From the NCBI GenBank assembly GCA_047495785.1, contig JBLDXI010000009.1, positions 5,146,001 to 5,210,000 of the forward strand: a stretch of 64,000 nt of DNA, written 5' to 3'. The DNA comes from Lepidodermella squamata. Taxonomy: Eukaryota > Gastrotricha. Both the position numbers and the translations under genes were made by a program. Of the stretch, positions 35,400-47,100 are shown piece after piece. Under the pieces are notes generated by a model. It saw only the letters and a program-made list of their open reading frames with translations, was not told the DNA's origin and did not search any database. Each line of letters starts with the position of its first letter. Within the stretch, counting starts at the first letter, position 1.

Positions 35400-36001
35400 A
35401 CGGCCAAATAACAGCCACTATGCTCTGCATAATATGAGCAACTATTTTTCAAGGAATCCTCATGACTAGAATGCACTCTCTTAGGTAAAAGTTGTTCTTG
35501 AAAGTTGGGAAGATTTGCCATTTCGAATCATTATTCTTCCTTCGAATGATCATTATTTTTTTCTGAAAACGCTCTAACTGGCTTCTCCGCACGTCGATCG
35601 TCGATCACAGCACATGTCCCCAATATATCACCTACATTAAGTGCTCTAGTTAGGTCTAATAAAACACGTGCCAGTCATTATTAAGTACGGATGGTCATCC
35701 GTACTTAGCTTTTCACATTTCCATAAATTATAACAGTAAAACAAATTTAGCAAGGAAAGGGGACATTGTTTTTTGTCCTCAGTTCAAAGTTCGGTGGTGA
35801 TTAACAAAATGGGACAGCCATCTCAAAATAGCACCTAGGCATATCATTGAGCCGACACGCCACTGACAGATGAACAAACCAAGGCGGAGAAGGGAAGCAT
35901 TCAATAGCGATGAATAACATTTCTCACACATTTACAGTTTTTCGCGCCCTGAACACAACAGTCTTATTCTCTTTTTTTTACCGAAACCAAATTATTGCTT
36001 C
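35400..36001. other. Spacer between the PAN-like genes
   Basis: 602 bp with no gene. The block CTGACAGATGAACAAA (about 35863-35878), followed by a purine-rich run and AAGCATT, resembles the block upstream of copy 1 (about 34912-34955), so promoter sequence was duplicated with the gene. Confidence 0.5.
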
Positions 36002-36336
36002 ATGGCCGTCAAAATGCTGTTGGTTCTCGCCCTGATCGTCGGGCTCGCCCAGGCTCAGAGTATGTTTCGCAATTGGTTGCTATCAAATTGGGTAATTATA
36101 CGGTTGATTTATCAACAGATATCCTCAAGTTCACCCAGCAAACGCTGAGCTGCGGAACACCCTTAACGGTTAATACGGTAAGCACGCTGGAGGGATGTGC
36201 CACTAGTTGCACTAACAACCGCTTCAAGTGCAAGGCATTCAGCTTCGACGCCAAGGCTTCCGGTTGCGGGTTCTTGATGACCTGCGCCAAGAACGGCGCC
36301 ATACCTGCAGGCCAGGTCCATTACACCCTGAACTAG
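36002..36336 (+). CDS. Small secreted PAN/apple-like Cys-rich protein, copy 2
   Basis: Exons 36002-36059 and 36119-36336 (59-bp intron with GTATGT donor and CAACAG acceptor) give 91 aa. Signal peptide MAVKMLLVLALIVGLAQAQ, then one six-Cys domain (TLSCGT, EGCATSC, FKCKAFSFD, GCGFLMTC) ending in GQVHYTLN. Fit to the PAN/apple pattern is good: the KAFSFD core and Cys order match. Predicted secreted. A similar single-domain pair occurs just upstream (35044-35399). No catalytic role is expected; a binding partner cannot be read from the sequence. Confidence 0.82.
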
Positions 36337-39300
36337 AATTGGCGAGACCGCCGTCGCAGCAGCCGCGCCCGTTCAGTACGATCAGTACCTAATAATGGTG
36401 TAGTAGATCGTTCGCCTAATTCAAAATCTAATTAGTATTACTTATTATCGCCGCATATACAGTTATTGGCTTCCGCTTGAAGCTATTTCTCGTTGCACAT
36501 ATCTTACCTTAAAACTGCTACAGCTTATCTTATTTAATAACACGTACTGATCGCCTATAGTTTGTTTAAAGGCCATAGCTGCAGGAAATTGTCAAAAATG
36601 CTGAAACGACTTTGATGATCGGAGGCTACTTGACTTTTGCAATGTAAATATGCGCGTATAATAACAGGTTTTGGGTTATGGTTAACGTAAAACTGCATAA
36701 ATAAACGCTCGTCCCGAGGAAAATAGCCGCAACGGTGCCATATTCCGAAAAATGATCTTGAATCTCAAAGTTGAAACCGGTACAAGTATGACTAGTATGT
36801 TCTATCTCATCGCCTTATATACACCAAATGCCATCAGACCAGAATGGCATTCAGCCGTGAAAAATGTCTCACGCAAATGAAACAAATCCGGAGCAATCCG
36901 GCCGAGTCAGGTGAAATAACGGAAATTACTGAACCAGCAGTTATCATCGGTTTTTCCGAATCGGTGTCGGTAAATTTTACTTCATTTTCTACGGTAAAAT
37001 GCCAGTTATTAGACGGGAAATGTTATTCGTGGGATTCAGTTTGGGAAATTAGATTGATCGTAAAAAGGGCAGACAACCACAATACAGCAAACGCGACAAA
37101 ACAGCGAGAAATTATATGTAACAGATGCAATATGTTGTTGCTGTTTTGTCGCTTTTGAGCTTCTCTATACGTTCTTGCTGTTTCAGCGCCGTGCCGTCAA
37201 AAGTGGCAGATTCCAAAATGGGACCAAACTGTATGCGTAAAAATCCTTCTTTCAGGCTACAGTCACCTAGGCCCGGCGACTTCAATGTTGAAAATTTGGA
37301 AACCAATCGAATTTTCGATTGTTTCCCTATATTTTGTCCGCTACTTTTTCGTTTATTTTTATATTTTTTTGTGGACAGGTTTTTTTCGAATTGCTCTAGC
37401 GACCCTGCTGCACTAAGTATAATTATTTCGTTCTCGTTTACACCTTTTCGTGTGATTTTTTATCAGAATATCTTATAGCGGAACAAAATCGGCATTTTGC
37501 GGAACCTAATTTTAGGTATAAGCGAAAGGTCGCTTTTTGAATATTTCTATTAAATTGAGGCAATGCATGAATTCTATATAGTGAAGAATGCGTCTTTAAC
37601 AGAATTTTACGCTGAATTTACTGATGATTTAGGTATTTCAAGTTACGCTAATAAAGCATGACGATCTTGAAAGCTTCAAAAAGTGGCTTTAGGCTCATAA
37701 AAATTCCAAAATTTGGTTCCGCAAAAAGTAAGACCCATTTTTATTACATTTTTTATCATGACTGAAGGCTGTTCAGCTATATCCATTACACATCAGTCTT
37801 TGCTAAAATGTCACACGTTCCTGACGAATTTCCGCCCACCTGCCCCACGCTGGTTCCAGTTACGAATACCGTGTTCTACTGATATCACTTTGTTAGCGGT
37901 GAGTCGCCACGACCAGGCCCCGCGCAGTGACCTTTCATCTCCACCTGTCACGCCCGTCTTTTTCTATTACCCCCATGAATATTTAACGGTGCGATACAGC
38001 GCTGGATCCCAAAATAATGTAAACATATTTTTATGACATTTGTGACGCATGCTTTTTCTTCCTTATACATCTTATGAAATATCGCCTAAAAATGCACGGA
38101 TTTTATCTTAACCACGCCTATCTTTCCGCTCTACTGATTAGCAATCCGGCTATATAATAAAAAACGAGGATGAAGAATAAAAAAACAGTAATCAGAAACC
38201 GGTTTATGGACTTAACGTTTTTTTCCCCTATTATATATGTCTCGAGCCTTATCGTGCAAATTTTAAAGTGGTTTTTTCGACAGAAAAATCTAGAAAATTT
38301 CGCTAAAAAAATAAACCCGTCATTCAATATCGGCGGAAGTAATTGCCTCGTAGCGCGCGCGCAAAAAAAGCGGCGGTGGTTTTTTCCGCATTTGCCTATA
38401 TGCCGTAATATTGTGTTGTTATGTACAGAGTGAGTAAGGCGCCGGCAACGTGAACTGGCTCTATTGGACATATTGCCGGCGCGCGTAAAAAATAACATAC
38501 CATACATATATAGGCATTAATAATAATAATATTAGTGCATGAGTGCGCCTGGTTTTTTCTACGCCGTTCGCACTCTATATAGCGAGTACGAAGCGTGATG
38601 AACACGTGAGTCGAGATTATAATAATAATAATGCTGCTGCTGCTTCAGCGTGCATACAAAATGTATATAGTCTAATACAGAGAACGTTTTCTAGATTCTT
38701 CCATGCAACCTGTTGCATAACAAATTTTTTCTATATATGCGCGCGCGCAGAATTTGACAGTTTTTTCTTGTTCATTGTATCGCGATTTTTTTTATGAGGA
38801 GACATTTTTTGCAATTACACCGTTAACAAAATTTTGGCAGCCATTTATCTGATATACAAGATAACAGTATCAAAGTAAAGTCAATTTCACTCATATTATC
38901 ATCAGGGTGGTCACCAGGGTTTCAAAAAATGAATTCGATCAATATTTTGGACGTAAGCCAAAGCGCAGTAAATTTGATAGTTTTATCCAGGTTCCGCACT
39001 AGTTAAATGGCAATTTTTATTAAAAAATGGTCTCATTACTTGATCGTCTAATATTTTTAGAATTTTTGGTATATTTAGTACCTGACTTACCTGTTCATTA
39101 GCGTGAAATTTGATTTAATATCACGATGCAAAAATCATTCATTAAAAAATCAAAAATAGTAATAAAAAAATACGCTAAACAATTAAGCGCACTAATTTTT
39201 TTATCGAGGGAGCAAAAATTAGCGAGACCGTCACGATTTCTCAGGGCGTTACGTCATAACGTCGCTCAATAATCGCCGGTCAAGTTACATCATATCATAA

Positions 39301-39468
39301 CAAGATTATTATCAGTTTCATTCACAAAAACGTGCCTTAAATACGATCCTTCTTTCTCCCCATTTCGAGTCGAATTTTGTAGCTTGATATTTTTCAATTT
39401 TTCTGTTACATTTCCCTGCCCTATTTTTATATAGCTTCTTTTTACTGTGATAACATAATTAATAATCA
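36337..39468. other. Large intergenic region before HSL-F
   Basis: 3.1 kb without a supported gene. Frames at 36844-37158, 37125-37478 and 37713-38036 have no recognisable motif and overlap repeats. A MITE-like element lies at 37495-37726. ATA/ATAATA and CTG simple repeats cluster at about 38515-38645 and GCGCGC at about 38355 and 38740. A TATATAG lies at about 39430, some 40 bp before the HSL-F start. Confidence 0.5.
37495..37726. mobile_element. MITE-like inverted-repeat element
   Basis: TTTTGCGGAACCTAATTTT at 37495-37513 is inverted as AAAATTTGGTTCCGCAAAA at 37708-37726 (one mismatch), 232 bp in total and non-coding. No clear target duplication seen, so the exact ends and superfamily are open. 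Confidence 0.5.
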
Positions 39469-42321
39469 ATGAACCGAGACCGGAACATGAAAGTCAGTCA
39501 ATCGATGCGCAATTTCTCCATGGAGAAATTCGATAAATTCGAGAATAAGCAGACATCGAATGAATCATCGCCGACGCCATCAGCCCGCGGCTACCTGCGC
39601 CGGTCGATGAGCCAGGGCGGCTACAAGGACGACTCGGATGACAAGCGATCCGCGTCCTCGCTCAGTGGCGACTCAGGCTTCGACGACGCGTCGCAAAAAT
39701 CGTCACCGCAGAAAGAAGCAGTCACCGATGTGGAAAATCAGCCGGTGAAAAACGCGCACAAGCCGGGTGTTGAACGTCGGTACTACCGAAGCTTGGTGTG
39801 GGGCAGCATCTACGGGTTCATAAAATGCGGCCAGGCTTTGGCGAGGCTGGGCGTTAAGAACGCGCACCTCGCTGCTATGCGAAGCGTGACGAAGATAAGC
39901 GCGGCGGTTTCGCGCGCCGAGCAGCAAGCCGCTGAGGAGACGCATTTTTTCAAAACCCAAATCGCCGGCGTGAAGTGCCGATTTTATCGGCCCAAGTCGC
40001 AGAAGCCCGGCTCGCGGCTGCCCGTTGTTATCTACATCCACGGCGGCGGCTGGGTGATGTGTTCGACGCGAACCTATCACGCTTTCACGCTTGAGTTGTG
40101 CCGTGACCTAGGCGCTATTGTTGTGTCGATTGATTACAGACTCGCGCCGGAATGTCCATATCCTGGGCCACTCGATGACTGCTTAGCCGTGACAAAGGCG
40201 ATTCTTAACGGTGATACTAATCCCAAGGCGCTTGGGTCAAAAATCGCTGATTACATTGACTGCAGCCGCATTCTAATTGCTGGAGATTCAGGTAAAATAA
40301 ATTCAACAATTCATGAAAAAATTCGGAAAATACCCGAAAATTATCTGAATACATCCGACAAATCGTTAAAAAATTTTAGAAAATTTAAAATCGTTTAAAA
40401 AAATTTTAAAATTTGAATTTGAAATTTTAAAATTTTAAAATGTCTCAAATTTCAGAGAACATTCCTAAAATTTTCGAAATAATTTGTTGTTAAAATGAAA
40501 AAACCAAATGTTGAATTTTCATAATTTTTCTAAATTTTTTAAATTCTTCTAAATTTCAAAATTTTCAGTTTTCCTCTTAAAACTCTATTTTTCTTTGTTA
40601 CCTATGATTTTTCTTCTAATTATAGCTGGTGGAAATATGGCGTGTAGCGTAGCGTTGGAACTGACACGCATGGCTGCACAAGATCGACCTTCAAACAGCC
40701 TCGCCGGGGTCGCGCTAATTTGCCCCGTCCTTCAAGCGATCTCAACCCGCTTCGAATCCCACCAGAAGTACGGCGCCAACGCAAGCGCGTCGTGCGGCTG
40801 GTTTCTATCCATGTACAGCGGCATCGCCGACCCGCCGGCCGAGTTGACACGCGCCGTGAAAACGGGTCGCCACGTGTCACCGCGCGTACTGCACGCCTTC
40901 AATCAGCACTACATCGACAAATGGGACACGCTCGGCGATAAGGCCGATCTGTCGCTGCACATTCCGCAAGACGAGGCCGACGTCGAGGTGCCGGGCATTC
41001 CGCAACAAGTCACACGCCTGTCCGTCGACCGTCGCGCTTGGCCGCTTCTCGCCACTGATGAAGAACTCGCTCAGGTAAATAGCAAAATAATTACTTGAAA
41101 GTTGAAACCGCTCATCAGCGTAGAAATGGTGAAAAGGGAAATGGGACATAGTTCTGAAAAAATCCGAAAATGAACTCTACAGAGGTTTCAGCATTTAAGG
41201 AATCGGAGGTTCCATTTAAGATTCAAATTAGGGTTCCAGCGCTTAATTTGCAAAAACCTGGTAATATTTCTGAAAAATTCGAAATGGAACCTTTAACCAA
41301 CTTTACAAAGGTTTCAGATTTAGGGAATATTATTCAAAAAATCCGAATATGATCTTTTAACCAACTTTTTTAAAAGGTTCCAGCATTCAGAGAAGTGATG
41401 CTTCCAGTTAGAGTTTAAATGTAGGGATCCAGCGCTCAGTTCTCCTCAAATTCGAAATAATTATGAAAAATCCGGGATTGAACTTTCAACCAACTTTGCT
41501 AAGGTTCCGGCATTTAGGGAATTGATGGTTCCGTTTAGGGTTCCAGCGCTCAGTTCCCCAAAATTTAATATTAATAAAAAACTCGAAAATGAACTTTTAG
41601 GTAACTTTGAAAAGGTTCCAGCTTTCAGATAAGTTAAGGTTCCATTAAGGTTACAAATTTGAAAATCCGAACTCAGTCCCCGAAAATTCTAAATAATTCT
41701 GTAAATATCCAAAATTAAGGTTCCAAACAACTTCAATGAAGCCTCAATTTTATGGATGAATATGTACCGAATTGTAAATTTGAATTAAATTAGAATTTTT
41801 GGTTTTTCAGAAAATTAAATTTCTTGGATTTTTGGCTTTCTTCTAAAGATTCTTTCAACTAGTTTAGAATGACCTTTTGATGCAAATAAAGGGCAAAAAG
41901 CGTATTTTCATGCGGCGAGAAAAATTTCTATAATTTTGCAAACAAAGAAATGATTTCTCTGAAGAAAAGTGCAACAAGGTGGTTTTAAACTGGAATTACC
42001 GCGTTTCCTTTTTCCAATCAGTTGATTTTTTATTTAATATTTTTCTAGCTTCCATCGTTGATGATTCAAACGTGCTCGCACGATGCGTTGAACGACGAAG
42101 GCGGCGTGTTTGCGGAACGGCTGCGGCGGCTGGGCCACCGCGTGGCGCGGCAGCACCTGGTGCGCGCCGAGCACTGCGAGTCCATTTTCCACCGCACGTT
42201 CCCGACGCGGGCGGCTCGCAGTGGCTACCTGCGCTTCTGCGACTACATCCGCGGCATTCTGTTCGAAAGCAGTGACATCCGATCGGAGCAGCGGCAAGAA
42301 CAACCGAGCCGTTATATATAA
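39469..42321 (+). CDS. HSL-F: HSL-like alpha/beta hydrolase, full catalytic triad
   Basis: Exons 39469-40291, 40626-41074 and 42049-42321 give 514 aa. A polar Ser/Asp-rich N-terminus is followed by RSLVWGSIYGFIKCGQALAR and AGVKCRFYRP. The core has [44 protein letters not shown] (intron right after the Ser codon region, as in HSL-E), acid in CSHDAL and base in AEHCESI. It is the closest paralog of HSL-E but lacks the first intron of that gene. It is the last member of the array and is separated from the others by the two PAN-like genes. The last intron is filled with a diverged tandem repeat. AATAAA lies at 42534. Confidence 0.92.
41150..41720. repeat. Diverged tandem repeat in last intron of HSL-F
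   Basis: About five degenerate units of roughly 110-130 bp. Each carries GAAC(C)TTT.A.CAACTTT, AGGTTCCAGC.TT.AG and GGTTCCAGCGCTCAGTTC-type blocks followed by an A/T-rich AATAATT.TGAAAAAT spacer. Units drift strongly from one another, so the array is old. No open frame runs through it. Confidence 0.65.
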
Positions 42322-42657
42322 AAAATAATTATACGATTTATATCACACATATCATCTCGATATAAAAAATGATAACGAAATAATCATCTTTGTTGTTATT
42401 TTAAACTCACATCTTATTCGTTCGACTGATTCTACTCTCTTAAAAAAGAGAAATTCACAATTCATAAAATGCTTGGAAAAAAACGTGTAATATAACTTGC
42501 CTATTTTTTTCGTCAGGTCGAGACATTATTGGCAATAAAAATTCAAATTTAAGAATCAAGTGTTTTTTATATTTTAAGCTTGTAATAGATCATCTAACCA
42601 GTTTTCTCAGGTGAGAGAGGATTAAAAATAAAATGAAAAATAAAAAAAAATTTGAAA

Positions 42658-42743
42658 TCCCGCGAGGCGGACTTGAACCACCGACCTAAGGATAACTGCG
42701 TTACATCTACAGTCCTCCGCTCTACCAGCTGAGCTATCGCGGG
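42658..42743 (-). tRNA. tRNA-Tyr (GUA), intron-containing
   Basis: Read on the minus strand from 42743: acceptor stem CCCGCGA pairs with TCGCGGG and the discriminator is A. The D arm is TAGCTCAGCTGGTAGAGC (box A). The anticodon arm begins GGACTGTAGAT and is interrupted by a short intron ending before TCCTTAGGTC. The T arm GGTGGTTCAAGTCCGCC has a consensus box B. Anticodon GTA with an intron one base 3' of it is the usual eukaryotic tRNA-Tyr arrangement. Length 86 including the intron. Confidence 0.93.
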
Positions 42744-43106
42744 ATAACATTTCGAAGGCAGGCAATGCCTTTCTCATCAGACAACCACCAGAAATGTGGC
42801 TTGAATGAACATGAAAATATAGTTTGTTTGAATCGATCCGCAGTTCTAATTGATTCCAAATTCAGGGAGTTTAACCGGTGAATCTACTAGCTTGCAGATT
42901 TCAAAATGACATTAAAACCGAATCCATTATGTGACTTTGAACGATTATTTACTCTAGCTCTAGGAACACTTTCCAACCAAATAGCCATCTGCCGATTCAA
43001 CATCGACTCCGGAATCGCATAATATCCACGGTCAGCAAGCCCTTCTTGAAATTCCCGAATTTTCTAAAATTTCGTCGAACTTTGTTTGAAGTAGAATCTA
43101 TCGTTA

Positions 43107-43286
43107 CAGGGTGGCCAAAAAATTCCGCAGAGCGGAAATTCGCTGCGCATCAATTTAATGAGGATTTTCAAGAAATTGAGGAGTTCCATTGGCAAAAGAA
43201 TGCTTGAAATTCTTCAACTTCCTAAAACTCCTCATTAAATTGATGCGCAGCGAATTCCCGCTCTGCGGAATTTTTTGGCCAACCGG
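43107..43286. mobile_element. 180-bp palindromic MITE, copy a (copy b at 56308-56487)
   Basis: Almost the whole element is an inverted repeat: GGTGGCCAAAAAATTCCGCA at the left is mirrored by TGCGGAATTTTTTGGCCAAC at the right, and ATTTAATGAG / CTCATTAAAT further in. It is flanked by TA at 43105-43106 and 43287-43288. Non-coding. The CAGGGTGGCCAAA start is of the Tc1/mariner type. Confidence 0.75.
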
Positions 43287-44149
43287 TAGATTTGCCAAGT
43301 CCCATTTTAGGTTTCTGGAAAGAATGAATGAGCCAAGTCAATGAATAGTAATTTATTGTTAAAACAATGATCCGACTGATACTAAGTAACAGTTTGCCTA
43401 TAGACACAGGTATTTACTAATTCTTTCTGTACAAATGGTTATTTATGATTTTGCGTGAGTCTTTTATCGCTGAAATGACGATGTCGCACATCAGTGACTG
43501 CGGTAGTTCGAAACGTTTTGCGAAGTCGCGGAAGAACTTGGTGATGGTACCACAAATTGTAAAATAGTTTATTTTTGAATTATCTTCAAATCTGAAGTCA
43601 AAAATTTGAAAATATCTGAAAATCAAAATTAAAGTAGTTTACCAGACAATATTTTTTTCAAACGCTTTTAGACGAGAAAATGAAATATCATAACTCCATT
43701 GAAAAATGCGGAATTTTAACCTGAATCTCAAATTTTATTTAGAAATTTAGACAAACATTCGAGAGAGCAAACCGCCGAGTCCGTGCCCGTGAAATAACGC
43801 GCGCATTTTTACGTGATAAAAACAATTGTTGACAATAATCGGTTTAATCACACGCGATCCTGTTCATCACGTGCGTTGCGCCGGACTGTTTTTTCGATAT
43901 TATGACAAACTTTATTTAATGCGGTTTTACTTATTTTATTTTATTTTCAATTTTCCCAGTTATTCGGAAATAGTTTTTTGCTTAAAAGCAAATTAATATT
44001 TGAAAATTTTCATAATTTTTCAAATATTTTTAAATTCTTCAAAGCAAAGCAAATAAATATTTCCGAATAACTGGTCCTATAAATATTGAATGAAAAACGC
44101 CCGATGCAATAATATGTTACTTGTTTTGTTAGTGTGTTACTTTAAATAA

Positions 44150-47100
44150 ATGATACGATTGATTGGCTTCGCTGCCGTAGCGTTCGTAGCATCCTTTGCG
44201 CTCGCTCAAGAGGTTCGAACTGCTGATGAAATTATTCAATGCTATTCAATAAATAAAAACTACAGGTACCGGCTCTTGGTGGCCCAGGATTAAGGCGAAT
44301 TCTCAGCAAGATGGATTCAAAAGTCAAGGCAGATGCGGGTAAAACAATGGTAAGCTTGACAGTATTATCATTCGCCTCATGCTCGCCTAGCCGTGTGACG
44401 AAAAGCAGCAAATCTAATAGCGCATCATTTTATTTCTCGACGCTCAAATTATTTTAATAACGGAAAACGGTGTTTTCATGGGTCGAAGAGTTCTACGCCT
44501 ATGACTACTTATGATTATTTTTTGAAATCATTTTTTTCTGATAAATTTTTCGGCACTCTTGTTGAACTCTTTTGAACCATAAAATTTCGAAAGAGTTCGC
44601 TCGTTTTGTTCGTAGATTTTCTAATTTTTAAGTATTCCTACATGCGCATGGCAAAATTCAGCCATTGGGAAATTGCATAGAGAACAGACTTACCAGAGAT
44701 GAAACTCCTATTGGGAACTTGAAGTTTTAATTTCTTTGCCAATTTTCGTAAATTTTCATAATGGCGGATATTTTTGAAACTCGCGCATACATGTTTACAT
44801 GTAATACAGGGTGGTTCTCCTCGCGCTATACCCACTATCCCTCAACATGGAGTTTCGATTTTTTTTTTATTTTAATCGATGGGGATCGGTTTCAACTTCA
44901 AGAAATCAGCTGGGAAATGAACGGTTTTGAGGCCATAGCGTTTTTCCCGAAGGTCACTTTTTGGGGGTTTAAAAATGGGTATTTTCCGCTTGACCCCACG
45001 GCAATATCTTTGATCGGACTATCGCTTTCTTTCGTGGAAATGATAGGACTGAGTCCATATTACCACCGTGTGAAACGATTTGCCTATACAAAAGCCACCG
45101 TTCAAAAACTATTCATGGGTTTCGGATGCATTTTTTTGGTTTACATGCTTTATTCCTAAACCACCCTGCCGTCATTCCGGATAAACCGTGCTCACGATTT
45201 GTATTAAAAAAATGTGAGGAAATTTCTTAGGCTGCTTTGAAATAATTTAAAAAAAACTTAAAAAAAACAATTTCAGCCTCTGCACTTAGCGATATTCGAT
45301 ATTCAATAACAGAATCCCGAAAAAATACTTCCGAAACTCATGAATAGTTTTTGAACGGTGGCCGAAATTACCCTGTCCAAAAAGGGACTTCGTTACAGTA
45401 CCTAACGCGATGTGTGATAGTTGGCACATGAGTTGAATCAGTGTTCTATTGCGCCAATCTGAAAACAAAAATTCTACTGTTGGCAACCGAAATTGCTAAG
45501 GGGAAAACGGATAAATGACCAGCGTCTCATAGGCTTGGTGATGAGCTAGGAGCCGTTTTTGGGACTGTCACCAAACTGCACTAAAGTGTCATCAAAATCG
45601 ATTTTGCTCGAAGTATCAACTACTATGACCCAACTGAATGCATTTCTGGATAGATCTCATCACGCTGATTAACTTTTTCTATGAGAGCGGCTTCCTAGCT
45701 ATCACCGTTCTTGAGATAATCGTCCAGGTGTGACAAAAGGTAAAGTCACGTGACAACTTGACACTGGAATATCTCAATAACGGTAGATGATAAAAATATG
45801 CGGTTTTCAGATTCTTACTCCCCGAATTTTTCTCGGTTGTAGAGCCCACTCGGAGACTCGTAGTTAGGGGTGTCCGCGGTGTCCGCATTTTAAAGAGCCT
45901 AAAATATCCATATGGACAGTGCATAGAGAACGTAGTGATAGCTAGAATAGCTAGAAAACTGGCCGTATTAGTGCGCGTCCGCATTAAGGGGCTGTCCGCC
46001 TTAACGAGCGCGATGTCCGCATAAACTTTGTCCGTCGCCCTAAAATTGTCCGGACTAGCCCGCTGTTTGCTGGGATTCGGATTATACATTACATTACATC
46101 TTCTTCATTTCGTTTAGAGCAAAAAGACAGAAAAGAAACCTGTACACATAACGAAATAAAATTCACTCCGGTGTACCCAGTATGGCTGAAGGATGATGGT
46201 GTTCCTCCAACCATACTGAGTGTCGGAGGAGGGATTATACAGCTTCTACTTTACTTGTCGCCTATCACCTTGAAATGGAAGTAAACAGGCCTAAATCCGA
46301 GTTATTCAACGTCGCTATCGATATATTAGTGGGAATTTCCTAGAAATTGCTCGTTTCGCTTAAATCCGTAAAAATTAAATGTAACTTAGAATGAATTTTA
46401 AATTATACTAAACCAGTAGTCTGGTTTGGTTCAGCTCTCAGGGGGCAAATCGACCCATCCACTTGTACGATCCCTAAACAATTTTAGGGCCCCCTTGAAT
46501 AATTTGGAGACTGCTCAGGGCTGTGAAAATCGGACACTGGTCCCCGGTAGTACATGAGTTTATTCTGTGATGAAAGTTTAGTGATCTGTTTTAATTTCAG
46601 ATGTCTGAGAATGGCGGAGATGCTGAGATGGAACCAATAGTTTCAGCTGCCGCTACCAACGCGTGGCCTCTTCCATTGGTTTTCTATATCGTCAACGGCA
46701 GTTAGTTGAATGATCGGCTTTATTTTATCGTATCTTATTGCCGTCAATCTTTTCCAGGTAAAACCTTTATCGAGGATTACAATGCAGCACTAGAGTTTTA
46801 CAAGCAAGAGACGTGTTTCGACTACGAGATTTCCGATGTCGTCACTGCCACGTCAATAGATGTTATTCAGGACAGCACGTATGTTTTTTATGTGTTTTAT
46901 TCCTAAATGATGCTTCGAAAGGGTTCAAATATTTGCACCACTAAAAATGAGGTTCCATCACTAAATTAGCGCCCTGGTGCTAGTACTGGTACTTCTCTCA
47001 TTATTCTTTTCTGTGCTTTTGACTGAAACTGACGCCCTTCCTGAATCGAGAATAAAATAATTACCGCGCAAATTTTATATCTTTATTTTTTATTTTATTT

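Larger units (their letters stand above)
42322..44149. other. Intergenic region HSL-F to first pseudo-astacin gene
   Basis: Holds the HSL-F 3' UTR (AATAAA at 42534), the tRNA-Tyr gene and a 180-bp MITE, all listed separately. The remainder (43290-44149) is AT-rich with no gene recognised. Confidence 0.55.

Noticed and set aside
36844-37158. 104-codon frame as a gene
   Set aside because: No signal peptide, domain or splice context; overlaps palindromic sequence near 37095-37155.
44761-45159. 132-codon frame as a transposase or host gene
   Set aside because: It crosses the left end of a MITE and shows no DDE, helix-turn-helix or other recognisable motif.
46698-46757. GC-AG intron in pseudo-astacin copy 1
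   Set aside because: At first AACG|GCAG looked like a GC donor. A GT donor 3 bp later (GTTAGT at 46701) keeps the frame and matches the donor of copy 2.
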